Assembly (NCBI RefSeq): GCF_002102355.1
Contig: NZ_LQPT01000101.1
Span: 1 to 64,000 of the forward strand
DNA from: Mycobacterium sherrisii
GTDB taxonomy: Bacteria; Actinomycetota; Actinomycetes; Mycobacteriales; Mycobacteriaceae
Length of the DNA: 64,000 nucleotides
Direction of reading: 5' to 3'
Positions 55,843 to 63,080 of the stretch are shown here, piece after piece. Positions within the stretch are counted from its first letter, which is position 1. Every line of letters begins with the position of its first letter. The translations under genes and the position numbers were made by a program. Under the pieces are notes generated by a model. It was not told the DNA's origin. It did no database searches and saw nothing but the letters and a program-made list of their open reading frames with translations.

Positions 55843-56832
55843 ATGACCACAGCGGCCCCGCGGCGACTCAAGACCTGGAGCATCGCCGGCGACACTCGGC
55901 GCAAGCCAACCGAATACGAGGCGGTCACCGGACATTTCCACTATCACTTCAATCGCAAACCCGCGCCGTTCGACCTCGACCCGGACAGCGCCGTCAACCG
56001 GTGGTACCTCAAGCACCGAGAGGGCTCGCCGCTACAGGCCGACGACTGGGAAGGCTTTCGTGATCCGGCCGCGCTGAACTACCGCCGCTACATCGCGCTG
56101 CAACACGACCGCGAGGTCTACGCCGAGGGTGTGGTCGATCATTACGAAGCGCTCGACCACGATGCGCAGTTGGACCCCACCTGGGTCGAGACGCTGAATC
56201 GCGTTTACCTGCCCGCGCGTTACGCATTTCACGTCCTGCAGATCACCGGCCTCTACGTCGGGCAGCTGGCCCCCAGCGCCTACATCACCAACGCGGCGTT
56301 CTTCCAGGCCGCCGACGAGCTCCGGGCGCTGCAGTGGATCGCCTACCGGGCCAAGTCGCTATCGCTGACACACGGCACCCAGTTGGCCAACACCGAAGCG
56401 ACGAGGCGGATTTGGGAATCCGACGAGGCGTGGCAGCCGGCCCGGGAAACCCTCGAACGCCTGCTGCTGGCCTACGACTGGGGCGAGGCGTTCACGGCGC
56501 TGAACTTGGTGGTCAAGCCGGCACTGGACGCGTTGTTCAAGGAGGCGTTCGTCGAGCTGGCCAGCCGGCGCGGCGACGGCCTGACCGCCGCCCTGCTGCA
56601 GGAGTCCCGGGTCGACACGACGCGCAGCCAAGCGTGGAGCGTCGCGCTGGCCCGTTACGCGCTGGTCGCCAACCCCGCCAACCGCGCGGTTATCGACGGC
56701 TGGGCCGAAAAGTGGCGGCCGCTCGCCGACCGGGCCGTCGAGGGTCTGGCGGCCTCGTTCGCCGATCCGGGCGCGGCCCAACGCCGGGTCACCGATTCGG
56801 TCGCCGCCGTGACGGCCCAGTGGGCGGACTGA
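55843..56832 (+). CDS. tmoE: Monooxygenase beta subunit (TmoE-like)
   Basis: 329 aa, close to TmoE (about 327). It shares the helical ferritin-like fold of the alpha subunit but has no metal ligands. Seen blocks: RKPTEYEAVTGHFHYHFNRKPAPFDLDPDSAVNRWYLKHREGSPLQADDWEGFRDPAALNYRRYIALQHDREVYAEGVVDHYE, SAYITNAAFFQAADELRALQWIAYRAKSL. It forms the (alpha-beta-gamma)2 hydroxylase with TmoA and TmoB. It is the last gene of the set; a converging gene follows after 35 bases, so no tmoF reductase is here. Confidence 0.92.
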   Translation: MTTAAPRRLKTWSIAGDTRRKPTEYEAVTGHFHYHFNRKPAPFDLDPDSAVNRWYLKHREGSPLQADDWEGFRDPAALNYRRYIALQHDREVYAEGVVDHYEALDHDAQLDPTWVETLNRVYLPARYAFHVLQITGLYVGQLAPSAYITNAAFFQAADELRALQWIAYRAKSLSLTHGTQLANTEATRRIWESDEAWQPARETLERLLLAYDWGEAFTALNLVVKPALDALFKEAFVELASRRGDGLTAALLQESRVDTTRSQAWSVALARYALVANPANRAVIDGWAEKWRPLADRAVEGLAASFADPGAAQRRVTDSVAAVTAQWAD

Positions 56833-56867
56833 GCCGACTTGCCTCCGGCGCAAACCGGTCGTCGACG

Positions 56868-57875
56868 TCAGCGGGAATGGTTTCGCTTCGTCGTGTCGCG
56901 GTTGTCCAAGACGACCTTGCCGATGTGCGCTCCCGACTCCATTCGAGGGTGCGCCCTGGCCGCTTCGCGGAGCGGCACGATCGTGTCGATCACGGGTCTT
57001 ACGTGACCGGCGGCAAAATACGGAAGAACGTCCTTGCGCACCCGGGCCACGATTTCGGCCTTCTGCTCCAGCGGCCGCGGCCGCAGCCTTGTCGCGCTGA
57101 CGCTGGCACGGCTATCCATCAGCCGGGAAAGGTCAAGAGCCGCGGCGCTGAGCGAACCGCCGATGATGACCAGATGTCCGTCATCGGCCAGGCACCGCAG
57201 ATTGCGATCCAGGTAGCTCGCGCCAACGACGTCGAGGATCGCGTCGACACCCCGGCCCTTGGTGATGTCCAACGTGACGCCGACGAAATCCTGCGTCCGG
57301 TAGTCGATTGCCGCGTCCGCCCCGAGTTTTCGGCCCGTCGCCACCTTCGCATCACCGTCCGCGGTGGTGATCACGCGAGCTCCGACTGCCTTGGCCCATT
57401 GAATCGCGAAGGTACCGATCCCTCCGGTCGCACCATGGATGAGGACGGTCTGTCCCGGTCGCACGCCGGCAATCATCGCGAGGTTGGAGTAGACGGTGCA
57501 GGCCGCCTCCGGGAACACCGCGGCCTCGAGGATGCTCCTGGTGTCCGGTATCGGCATCACCTGGCTCGCCGGAACGGCGACTTCGTCCGCGTAGCCGCCC
57601 CCGTCCAGCAGCGCGCAGACGCGGTCACCCACCGACCATCCCGTGACGCCGTTGCCGATCGACGTGATGTGTCCGGCGCACTCCAGGCCCAAAATCGGTG
57701 AGGACCCAGCCGGTACCGGGTAGGCGCCTTTCCGTTGCAGCAGATCTGCGTTGTTGACACCCGCCGCCGCGACGGCGATCACGACCTCGTCGCGGCCCGG
57801 CTTCAGCGGGTCGACCTGGGTCCATTCGAGCACGCTCGCAGGCCCCGGTTTGTCGAAAAGTATTGCTCCAGGCAT
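56868..57875 (-). CDS. NADPH:quinone oxidoreductase-like MDR protein
   Basis: 335 aa, zinc-free medium-chain reductase of the quinone oxidoreductase (PIG3-like) group. N-terminal GroES-like part: PLKPGRDEVVIAVAAAGVNNADLLQRKGAYPVPAGSSPILGLECAGHI. Rossmann motif: VLIHGATGGIGTFAIQWAKAVGARVITT. No catalytic zinc ligands. It would reduce quinones or alpha,beta-unsaturated carbonyls with NADPH. It converges on the monooxygenase operon and follows the 57888-58448 gene by 12 bases, so these two are probably co-transcribed. Confidence 0.88.
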   Translation of the reverse strand: MPGAILFDKPGPASVLEWTQVDPLKPGRDEVVIAVAAAGVNNADLLQRKGAYPVPAGSSPILGLECAGHITSIGNGVTGWSVGDRVCALLDGGGYADEVAVPASQVMPIPDTRSILEAAVFPEAACTVYSNLAMIAGVRPGQTVLIHGATGGIGTFAIQWAKAVGARVITTADGDAKVATGRKLGADAAIDYRTQDFVGVTLDITKGRGVDAILDVVGASYLDRNLRCLADDGHLVIIGGSLSAAALDLSRLMDSRASVSATRLRPRPLEQKAEIVARVRKDVLPYFAAGHVRPVIDTIVPLREAARAHPRMESGAHIGKVVLDNRDTTKRNHSR

Positions 57876-57887
57876 GTTTTCGCCTCT

Positions 57888-58448
57888 CTAACCGTTCGAA
57901 CGGTCGCGGTTGGCATATGCCGCGCGGGCGATGCTCTCGGCAAAAAGCGGAGTCTCGATTCGGCAGTGCCGGCCCGATGCTTCTTGCCGGGCGGCCGCGG
58001 CGTCGGGGAATGTCTGTCCCTGCTCGGAAATGAAGTTCAGGAAGTCCTCGGTGGGGTGAGAGGTCACCGTGTTGGTGTAGCGAAGACGGTCACCGTCGAT
58101 CTGCTCCATCGACAGATCCCAGATCACCTGGACGGTCGTCCATCCGTGCGGGGTCAAGGTATCCGAGATCGAGACCATGTGGCAGTGATGGGGTTCGGCG
58201 AGTTCATACCGGTATTTCTGGACGACCAGGCCGGATCCGATCATCTCGACGTTGATGGACATCGGGGTGCCGTCGTCGTCAACCGTGTAGCCCGCTGCCT
58301 TGTGGTCTCCCGGTGCGCATCGCTGATACTCGTGCGTGGGTAAGGTCTTCAACCACTGCTCGATGTCAACGTGGTCGTAGGGGGCGGCTACGTCGGCGGT
58401 CACCGAGAGATGGGACAAGACGAGATCGCCGCGAACGATTCCAGTCAT
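57888..58448 (-). CDS. Protein of unknown function, possible SRPBCC-like fold
   Basis: 186 aa, not recognised. The sequence alternates strands, for example LVLSHLSVTADVAAPYDHVDIEQWLKTLP, YRYELAEPHHCHMVSISDTLTPHGWTTVQVIWDLSMEQIDGDRLRYTNTVTSHPTEDFLNFIS. The opening VTADVAAPYDHV and the closing SHPTEDFLNFI with a long helix resemble START/SRPBCC hydrophobic-ligand proteins. It has no signal peptide. It lies upstream of the quinone oxidoreductase on the same strand, 12 bases apart. A 16-bp palindrome found also upstream of the luciferase-like gene lies 140 bases before its start. Confidence 0.7.
   Translation of the reverse strand: MTGIVRGDLVLSHLSVTADVAAPYDHVDIEQWLKTLPTHEYQRCAPGDHKAAGYTVDDDGTPMSINVEMIGSGLVVQKYRYELAEPHHCHMVSISDTLTPHGWTTVQVIWDLSMEQIDGDRLRYTNTVTSHPTEDFLNFISEQGQTFPDAAAARQEASGRHCRIETPLFAESIARAAYANRDRSNG
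57891..57904. promoter_or_regulatory. Perfect 14-bp palindrome before the quinone oxidoreductase start
   Basis: ACCGTTCGAACGGT spans the stop region of the upstream gene and ends 16 bases before the oxidoreductase ATG. It could be an operator for an internal promoter, or a chance palindrome in coding DNA. Confidence 0.4.
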
Positions 58449-58587
58449 GACTGATCACTCCAATCAACAGTATTGCCAAAGATTTTCGTTAGAGACCAGC
58501 TGGTTCGGCAGTACGGTGCGGCGTGCGCCTGCACCGCTGGTCTCCGTCTGCTCACGATCAGCACATCACGGCGGGATCCGGAAGTCC

Positions 58588-58603
58588 TGAGTCATTCGAC
58601 TCG
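58588..58603. promoter_or_regulatory. Repeated palindromic site, copy 1
   Basis: TGAGTCATTCGACTCG, 14 of 16 positions identical to the perfect palindrome TGAGTCATTTGACTCA at 60383. It lies 140 bases upstream of the 57888-58448 gene and 40 bases after the SRPBCC gene. Confidence 0.55.
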
Positions 58604-58643
58604 AAGGGACGGCAACGCATTGCCCAAGGCTTCCGCGCCGCGA

Positions 58644-59126
58644 TCAGGGTTGCCGACCGGTGGCGGCGATCTCGGACAGGCCGTCGACCCACTGTTGGTG
58701 CATCCGCCGCATGGCGGGCAGGATCACCGGCCACAGCAGGCGGGGCACCGCGCCGTGCTGTGTCTCCTGGGTATAGATCTCGGTCCCACCGTCCTCGCAC
58801 GACGTCAGCAGCCAAACATGATGCGCACGCAGTCCGCGCCCCTGCGCCGACCACGCCAGGCGCCCGAAGGGCTCACAGTCGGTGACCTCCGTCGTGACCG
58901 GAACGTTGAAGGTAGTCCAGGAAAACCGCGAGCCCAGTGCCAGCTCGGGCCACGGGCCACCGAGGTGACGGACCCGACGGACGTTGCGATAGTAGGCCTC
59001 CCACCGATCCGGTCGCGCCAACCACACCCACACCGCCCGCGGACCGGCCGTACTGCGCGCCGTGTTGACCTGGTTGACAGCGGCACTGGCAGGTTCGTGG
59101 CCCGGCGGCCAGTACACGGCGCTCAC
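58644..59126 (-). CDS. SRPBCC (polyketide cyclase-like) family protein
   Basis: About 160 aa with a START/SRPBCC fold: NTARSTAGPRAVWVWLARPDRWEAYYRNVRRVRHLGGPWPELALGSRFSWTTFNVPVTTEVTDCEPFGRLAWSAQGRGLRAHHVWLLTSCEDGGTEIYTQETQHG, then a C-terminal helix (MHQQWVDGLSEIAA). Such proteins bind hydrophobic ligands in a deep pocket. The frame is open upstream to 59291, where it would overlap the next gene by 89 bases. GTG 59126 is preferred, with GGGGAG eight bases upstream. It follows the luciferase-like gene and is probably co-transcribed with it. Confidence 0.8.
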   Translation of the reverse strand: MSAVYWPPGHEPASAAVNQVNTARSTAGPRAVWVWLARPDRWEAYYRNVRRVRHLGGPWPELALGSRFSWTTFNVPVTTEVTDCEPFGRLAWSAQGRGLRAHHVWLLTSCEDGGTEIYTQETQHGAVPRLLWPVILPAMRRMHQQWVDGLSEIAATGRQP

Positions 59127-59202
59127 CGGCCGGGCTCCCCGACACCGTGGCCAGCACGTGGCCGGCCGGATAGATGTGCGACTGCTGTTGGTGCGCAACG
59201 CT

Positions 59203-60219
59203 TCACGAGTCACCGTGCCCCTGTAATTCCTGGCGTACAACGCCGGCGACCTTGTCGCCCAGTAATTCCACCGCTTGGATGACGTCGGCAATCGGCATGT
59301 TTCCGCGTCCGAGCTCGAGCAGAATCCGTTGCGGCTGGAAGATCGAGTAGAGATGCAGCAGTTGTTCGATCACCTCGGCGGGGTTGCCGACGATCATCGG
59401 ACCTCCCCTGAGCAAACCATCGGCGGGCGACGGCTCCGCGTGCGTCGCCCCGTAGCACCGCGCCGCCTGCTTGGTGGCGCGTTCGCTGGAGGCGGCGATG
59501 TGGGCCGGGACAAGAAGAGTGACATGGCGGCGTGACTTACCGGCCGGCCGGGCGGCGAACCGCTGTCGGTATCGCTGCACGTACGGCACATACGACTGCC
59601 AATGTCCGGTCCGCACAAGGATAGTCAGCGGTACGGCGAATCGGGCGGCAAGGTCGACCGAACCCGGGTTACGGCCCGCCGTGACTCCGATCGGCAGGCC
59701 GGGGCTGGGCCTCGGGGTGATCGATGCCTCACGCAGGGCGGCCCTCCATTTTCCGGTCCAAGTGACCTTCGCGGGCCGCTGCAGGAGCAGGATCAAGCGC
59801 AGCTTCTCCTCCAGCAGATCGTCGTCGTCGGCGAGCCGGTGTCCGAAGAGGGTGAACGCTTCGGGGAAGGCATCGCGGCCGACATGCAGTTCGGCGCGCC
59901 CTCCCGACAGCGCGTCTAGGGTCGCGAACTGTTCGAGGACCCGAACCGGATCATCCGAAGCGAGCACGGTCAACACACTGGCCAACCGGATCCTGGTCGT
60001 GTGTTCGGCTAGGGCGGCCAGCAGGACGGGGGGCGCCGAAATGGCGAACTCTTTGCGATGGTGCTCGCCGACACCGAAGACGTCGAGACCCACGGCCTCC
60101 GTCGTCTTGGCCAGCTCCTTGAATTCGGCCAGCTTCTGTGCCGAGCTGGCAAAGCCGACCGAGGCATCCGAGTAACTGGTGAGCTCGCCAAATCCGCACA
60201 TTCCCAGCTGGATTCCCAC
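59203..60219 (-). CDS. Luciferase-like (LLM) flavin-dependent monooxygenase
   Basis: 338 aa, TIM-barrel flavin monooxygenase of the luciferase superfamily. Typical blocks: GIQLGMCGFGELTS, LDVFGVGEHHRKEFAISAPPVLLAALAEHTTRIRLASVLTVLASDDPVRVLEQFATLDALSGGRAELHVGRDAF, and PIGVTAGRNPGSVDLAARF. FMNH2 or F420 could be the cofactor; that cannot be decided by eye. GTG 60219 gives the family N terminus and has GGAG six bases upstream; the open frame before it is not supported. Two copies of a 16-bp palindrome lie upstream in the gap to the LysR gene. Confidence 0.9.
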   Translation of the reverse strand: MGIQLGMCGFGELTSYSDASVGFASSAQKLAEFKELAKTTEAVGLDVFGVGEHHRKEFAISAPPVLLAALAEHTTRIRLASVLTVLASDDPVRVLEQFATLDALSGGRAELHVGRDAFPEAFTLFGHRLADDDDLLEEKLRLILLLQRPAKVTWTGKWRAALREASITPRPSPGLPIGVTAGRNPGSVDLAARFAVPLTILVRTGHWQSYVPYVQRYRQRFAARPAGKSRRHVTLLVPAHIAASSERATKQAARCYGATHAEPSPADGLLRGGPMIVGNPAEVIEQLLHLYSIFQPQRILLELGRGNMPIADVIQAVELLGDKVAGVVRQELQGHGDS

Positions 60220-60382
60220 GCGTGTCTCCACCTCTTGTACATCGGCAGCGCGGCCTGGATCGGCACCCGGTGCCAACTGCTCAACACCAGGTGCCCGGTG
60301 TGTTCAGTTGTTTACCTTTTGTCTACCGGTGCACCCCCAACGGCCTCCCGGTAAGCAGAACATTGCAACCCCCACACTTTAT

Positions 60383-60398
60383 TGAGTCATTTGACTCA
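60383..60398. promoter_or_regulatory. Repeated palindromic site, copy 2 (perfect)
   Basis: TGAGTCA-TT-TGACTCA, perfect 7-bp arms with a two-base centre, 164 bases upstream of the luciferase-like gene start. The size and symmetry suit a homodimeric helix-turn-helix regulator. Confidence 0.6.
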
Positions 60399-60478
60399 TC
60401 CCGCCTACCGAGTTGCCGGCGCGCTGTGCTGCGCCACACCCCCGTCGGGGCAGGGCGTGTTCGGGCGCGCGGAGCGCC

Positions 60479-60494
60479 GGGGTCAAATGACTCA
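60479..60494. promoter_or_regulatory. Repeated palindromic site, copy 3
   Basis: GGGGTCAAATGACTCA, matching the palindrome at 60383 in 14 of 16 positions when read on the other strand. It lies 96 bases from copy 2 and 195 bases before the LysR start. Confidence 0.55.
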
Positions 60495-60688
60495 GGACAC
60501 GAGCGCGTCGGTCTGATCTGCTGGACACCACGAACGGGCAACAGAGAGACCAGATCCATGAACCATCGCGCGGCGACCCTGCACCCGGTGCACGGGCACA
60601 ACACATCCGGAACATCGGCAGGGACCGGTTGCCGTAACGGGCCCCGGCGGTCTGGCCACATTTGCCCGGTGTCGCAAAGCAAATAGTT

Positions 60689-61669
60689 ATGGCCTTTCGT
60701 CAACTCGAGTACCTCGTCGCGGTGGCACAGGAACGTCATTTCGCCCGCGCCGCCGAGAAGTGCTACGTTTCCCAACCCGCACTTTCGGCAGCAATTGCCA
60801 AGCTGGAGCGCGAATTCGACGCCGCGTTGATCAGCCGCGGACGCGCCTACGAGGGATTGACCCCGCAGGGAGAACGCTTGGTGGGTTGGGCACGAAGAAT
60901 GCTCGCCGAATACGGGGCGCTCAAGGCCGAGATGCGCGCCACCGGAACCGATATCACGGGCACGCTACGGCTTGGTGTCGTACCGATCGCAACAACTGTC
61001 ACGTCGACGATGGTGTCCGGGTTTTGCACGGAATACCCGTCGGTCAACGTGGAAGTCCGTTCGGCGCTCACCACGGTCGAACTGTACCGTCGGCTGCGCC
61101 AGTACGAGATCGACGCGGCAATCGTGTCCGACGACGACACGGATGATCGGGACCTAGAGCTACTACAACTATGTGCCGACCGCTACGTCCTGGTTTCGGC
61201 GGGCGACATGCTTTCGGCTGGCGCGTCAGTGGCGCGCTGGCCGGACGCCGCTCGCCTTCCGCTGGCCTTACTGACCACTGACACACGGCCCAGAAGTGCC
61301 ATCGACGAGGCCTTCGCGAAGCACGGCATCATCGTGACTCCCCGGATCGAAGCAGACTCGGTGGCCTCCTTGCTGGGCCAGGTCGGCACCGGTGAATGGG
61401 CCAGCATCATTCCACGCAGTTGGTTGCCGGCGTCGTTGGAACGCAACGACATCCGCGCGATACCCCTCGTCGATCCCACACTGGACATTAACTGTGTGCT
61501 GGCAACCAACCGTGCCGGACCGGCATCGCCGCTGGCACGCGCATTCCTTGCATACGCGCGACCTCGCCGGCTGCGCAGTGCTGACCGCGGGCAGCGCCCC
61601 GCGCCGCTGCGGGGTATCCCGTTGGCCGGTAACTCCTTTGGAAACGCCGCTTTGCGCATCCCTGGCTGA
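60689..61669 (+). CDS. LysR-family transcriptional regulator
   Basis: 326 aa. N-terminal helix-turn-helix: MAFRQLEYLVAVAQERHFARAAEKCYVSQPALSAAIAKLEREFDAALISRGRAYEGLTPQGERLV. The effector domain has GTLRLGVVPIATTVTSTMVSGFCTEYPSVNVEVRSALTTVELYRRL and DAAIVSDD. ATG at 60689 has no clear ribosome site; the frame is open upstream to 60662 but adds no family sequence. It precedes the formate dehydrogenase gene by 143 bases on the same strand and may control it or the luciferase-like gene on the other side. The effector is unknown. Confidence 0.92.
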   Translation: MAFRQLEYLVAVAQERHFARAAEKCYVSQPALSAAIAKLEREFDAALISRGRAYEGLTPQGERLVGWARRMLAEYGALKAEMRATGTDITGTLRLGVVPIATTVTSTMVSGFCTEYPSVNVEVRSALTTVELYRRLRQYEIDAAIVSDDDTDDRDLELLQLCADRYVLVSAGDMLSAGASVARWPDAARLPLALLTTDTRPRSAIDEAFAKHGIIVTPRIEADSVASLLGQVGTGEWASIIPRSWLPASLERNDIRAIPLVDPTLDINCVLATNRAGPASPLARAFLAYARPRRLRSADRGQRPAPLRGIPLAGNSFGNAALRIPG

Positions 61670-61812
61670 CTCCGCTCTCCGCGACACGACCGGCTGCTGC
61701 CGCGGGTAGTGATCGGTTCTCTGTATGACGTAAGTGCTGCTCTATCTTGGACTTTCGATTTGACGGTGCCAACACTGGAATTTGCCATTCAAGGAAACCC
61801 GAAGGAGGAGTG

Positions 61813-62967
61813 ATGGCTAAGTGTGTGATGGTGTTGTATCCCGACCCGCTGGGTGGATATCCGCCCAAATATGCGCGCGACAGCATCCCAGTTATCGACA
61901 GCTATCCCGATGGCAGTTCGTTGCCTACCCCGTCCAAGATCGACTTCACACCGGGCGAGCTGCTCGGCTGCGTGTCCGGCGCGCTGGGGCTACGGAAATT
62001 CTTCGAAGAGAACGGCCACGAGTTGGTCGTGACTTCCGACAAGGACGGCCCGGATTCGGAATTCGAGCGCGAACTGCACGACGCGGACATTGTCATCTCA
62101 CAGCCATTCTGGCCGGCATACATCACCAAGGAGCGCTTCGCCAAGGCGCCGAACCTGAAGCTGGCATTGACGGCCGGCATCGGATCCGACCATGTCGATC
62201 TTGACGAGGCGCGGGCCCGGGGGGTGACGGTCGCCGAGGAGACGTGGAGCAACAGCGTCAGCGTCGCCGAGCACGCGGTGATGCAAATCCTGGCACTGGT
62301 GCGCAATTTCGTTCCGTCCCACCAATGGATAACCGATGGCGGATGGAACATTGCGGACTGTGCCGAGCGGGCCTACGACCTGGAAGGCATGGATGTGGGT
62401 GTGATCGCGGCCGGCCGGATCGGGCGGGCGGTGCTCGAACGCCTCCAATCCTGGGGGGTTCATCTGCACTACTTCGACATCCACCGATTGTCGCCGGAGT
62501 TGGAAAAGCAGCTGGGAGTCACCTACCACCCCGACGTCGAATCTCTGGCGAGGTCCGTCGATGTGGTGTCGATCCATTCGCCATTGATCTCCCAGACGCA
62601 CGGCATGTTCAACGAAAAGCTGTTGAAGTCGATGCGACGCGGCTCCTACATCGTCAACACCGCGCGCGCCGAAGAGACCGATCAAAAGGCCATTGTCGCG
62701 GCGTTGGAAAGCGGTCAATTGGCCGGTTACGCCGGCGATGTCTGGTTCCCGCAGCCACCTCCCAAGGACCACCCGTGGCGGACGATGCCCAACAACGCGA
62801 TGACGCCGCACGTGTCCGGCACCACGTTGTCGGCTCAGGCCCGGTATGCGGCCGGTACCCGCGAGATTCTCGAGGACTGGTTCGCCGGCAAGCCAATTCG
62901 CTCGGAGTACCTGATCGTCCAAGGCGGCAAGTACGCCGGCACCGGAGCGGCGTCCTACGCGCAGTAG
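61813..62967 (+). CDS. fdh: NAD-dependent formate dehydrogenase
   Basis: 384 aa D-2-hydroxyacid-dehydrogenase-type enzyme oxidising formate to CO2 with NAD, metal-free and cytosolic. Signature DFTPGELLGCVSGALGLRKF, SQPFWPAYITKERFAKAPNLKLALTAGIGSDHVDL, NWNIAD-type and AAGRIGRAVLERL Rossmann motifs. Catalytic residues by comparison with the Pseudomonas sp. 101 enzyme: R285 (NTAR), Q314 (WFPQP), H333 (TPHVSGTT), and D222 for NAD choice. The residue after D222 is Ile where that enzyme has Arg. ATG has a strong GAAGGAGGAG site. Related FDHs are known from methylotrophs and M. vaccae. A catalase gene follows 113 bases later. Confidence 0.95.
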   Translation: MAKCVMVLYPDPLGGYPPKYARDSIPVIDSYPDGSSLPTPSKIDFTPGELLGCVSGALGLRKFFEENGHELVVTSDKDGPDSEFERELHDADIVISQPFWPAYITKERFAKAPNLKLALTAGIGSDHVDLDEARARGVTVAEETWSNSVSVAEHAVMQILALVRNFVPSHQWITDGGWNIADCAERAYDLEGMDVGVIAAGRIGRAVLERLQSWGVHLHYFDIHRLSPELEKQLGVTYHPDVESLARSVDVVSIHSPLISQTHGMFNEKLLKSMRRGSYIVNTARAEETDQKAIVAALESGQLAGYAGDVWFPQPPPKDHPWRTMPNNAMTPHVSGTTLSAQARYAAGTREILEDWFAGKPIRSEYLIVQGGKYAGTGAASYAQ

Positions 62968-63080
62968 ACGCCGCCGGAGTCGGCGGCGCGGCTTCCGTAT
63001 ACCGCCCGCCGACTCCGGGTGCCCGGCCCGCCGCCGACAGGCGTCGGCGGCTCATCGCACCGCAGTGAGGAGAGCCCGAT

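Larger units (their letters stand above)
60220..60688. other. Intergenic region between luciferase-like and LysR genes
   Basis: 469 bases with no supported gene. It holds two palindromic sites (60383-60398 and 60479-60494) and must contain divergent promoters. Several short open frames cross it but none has a ribosome site and a family-like sequence. Confidence 0.65.

Noticed and set aside
60220-60688. Short open frames in the LLM-LysR gap
   Set aside because: No ribosome sites or family-like sequence; they cross the palindromic sites.
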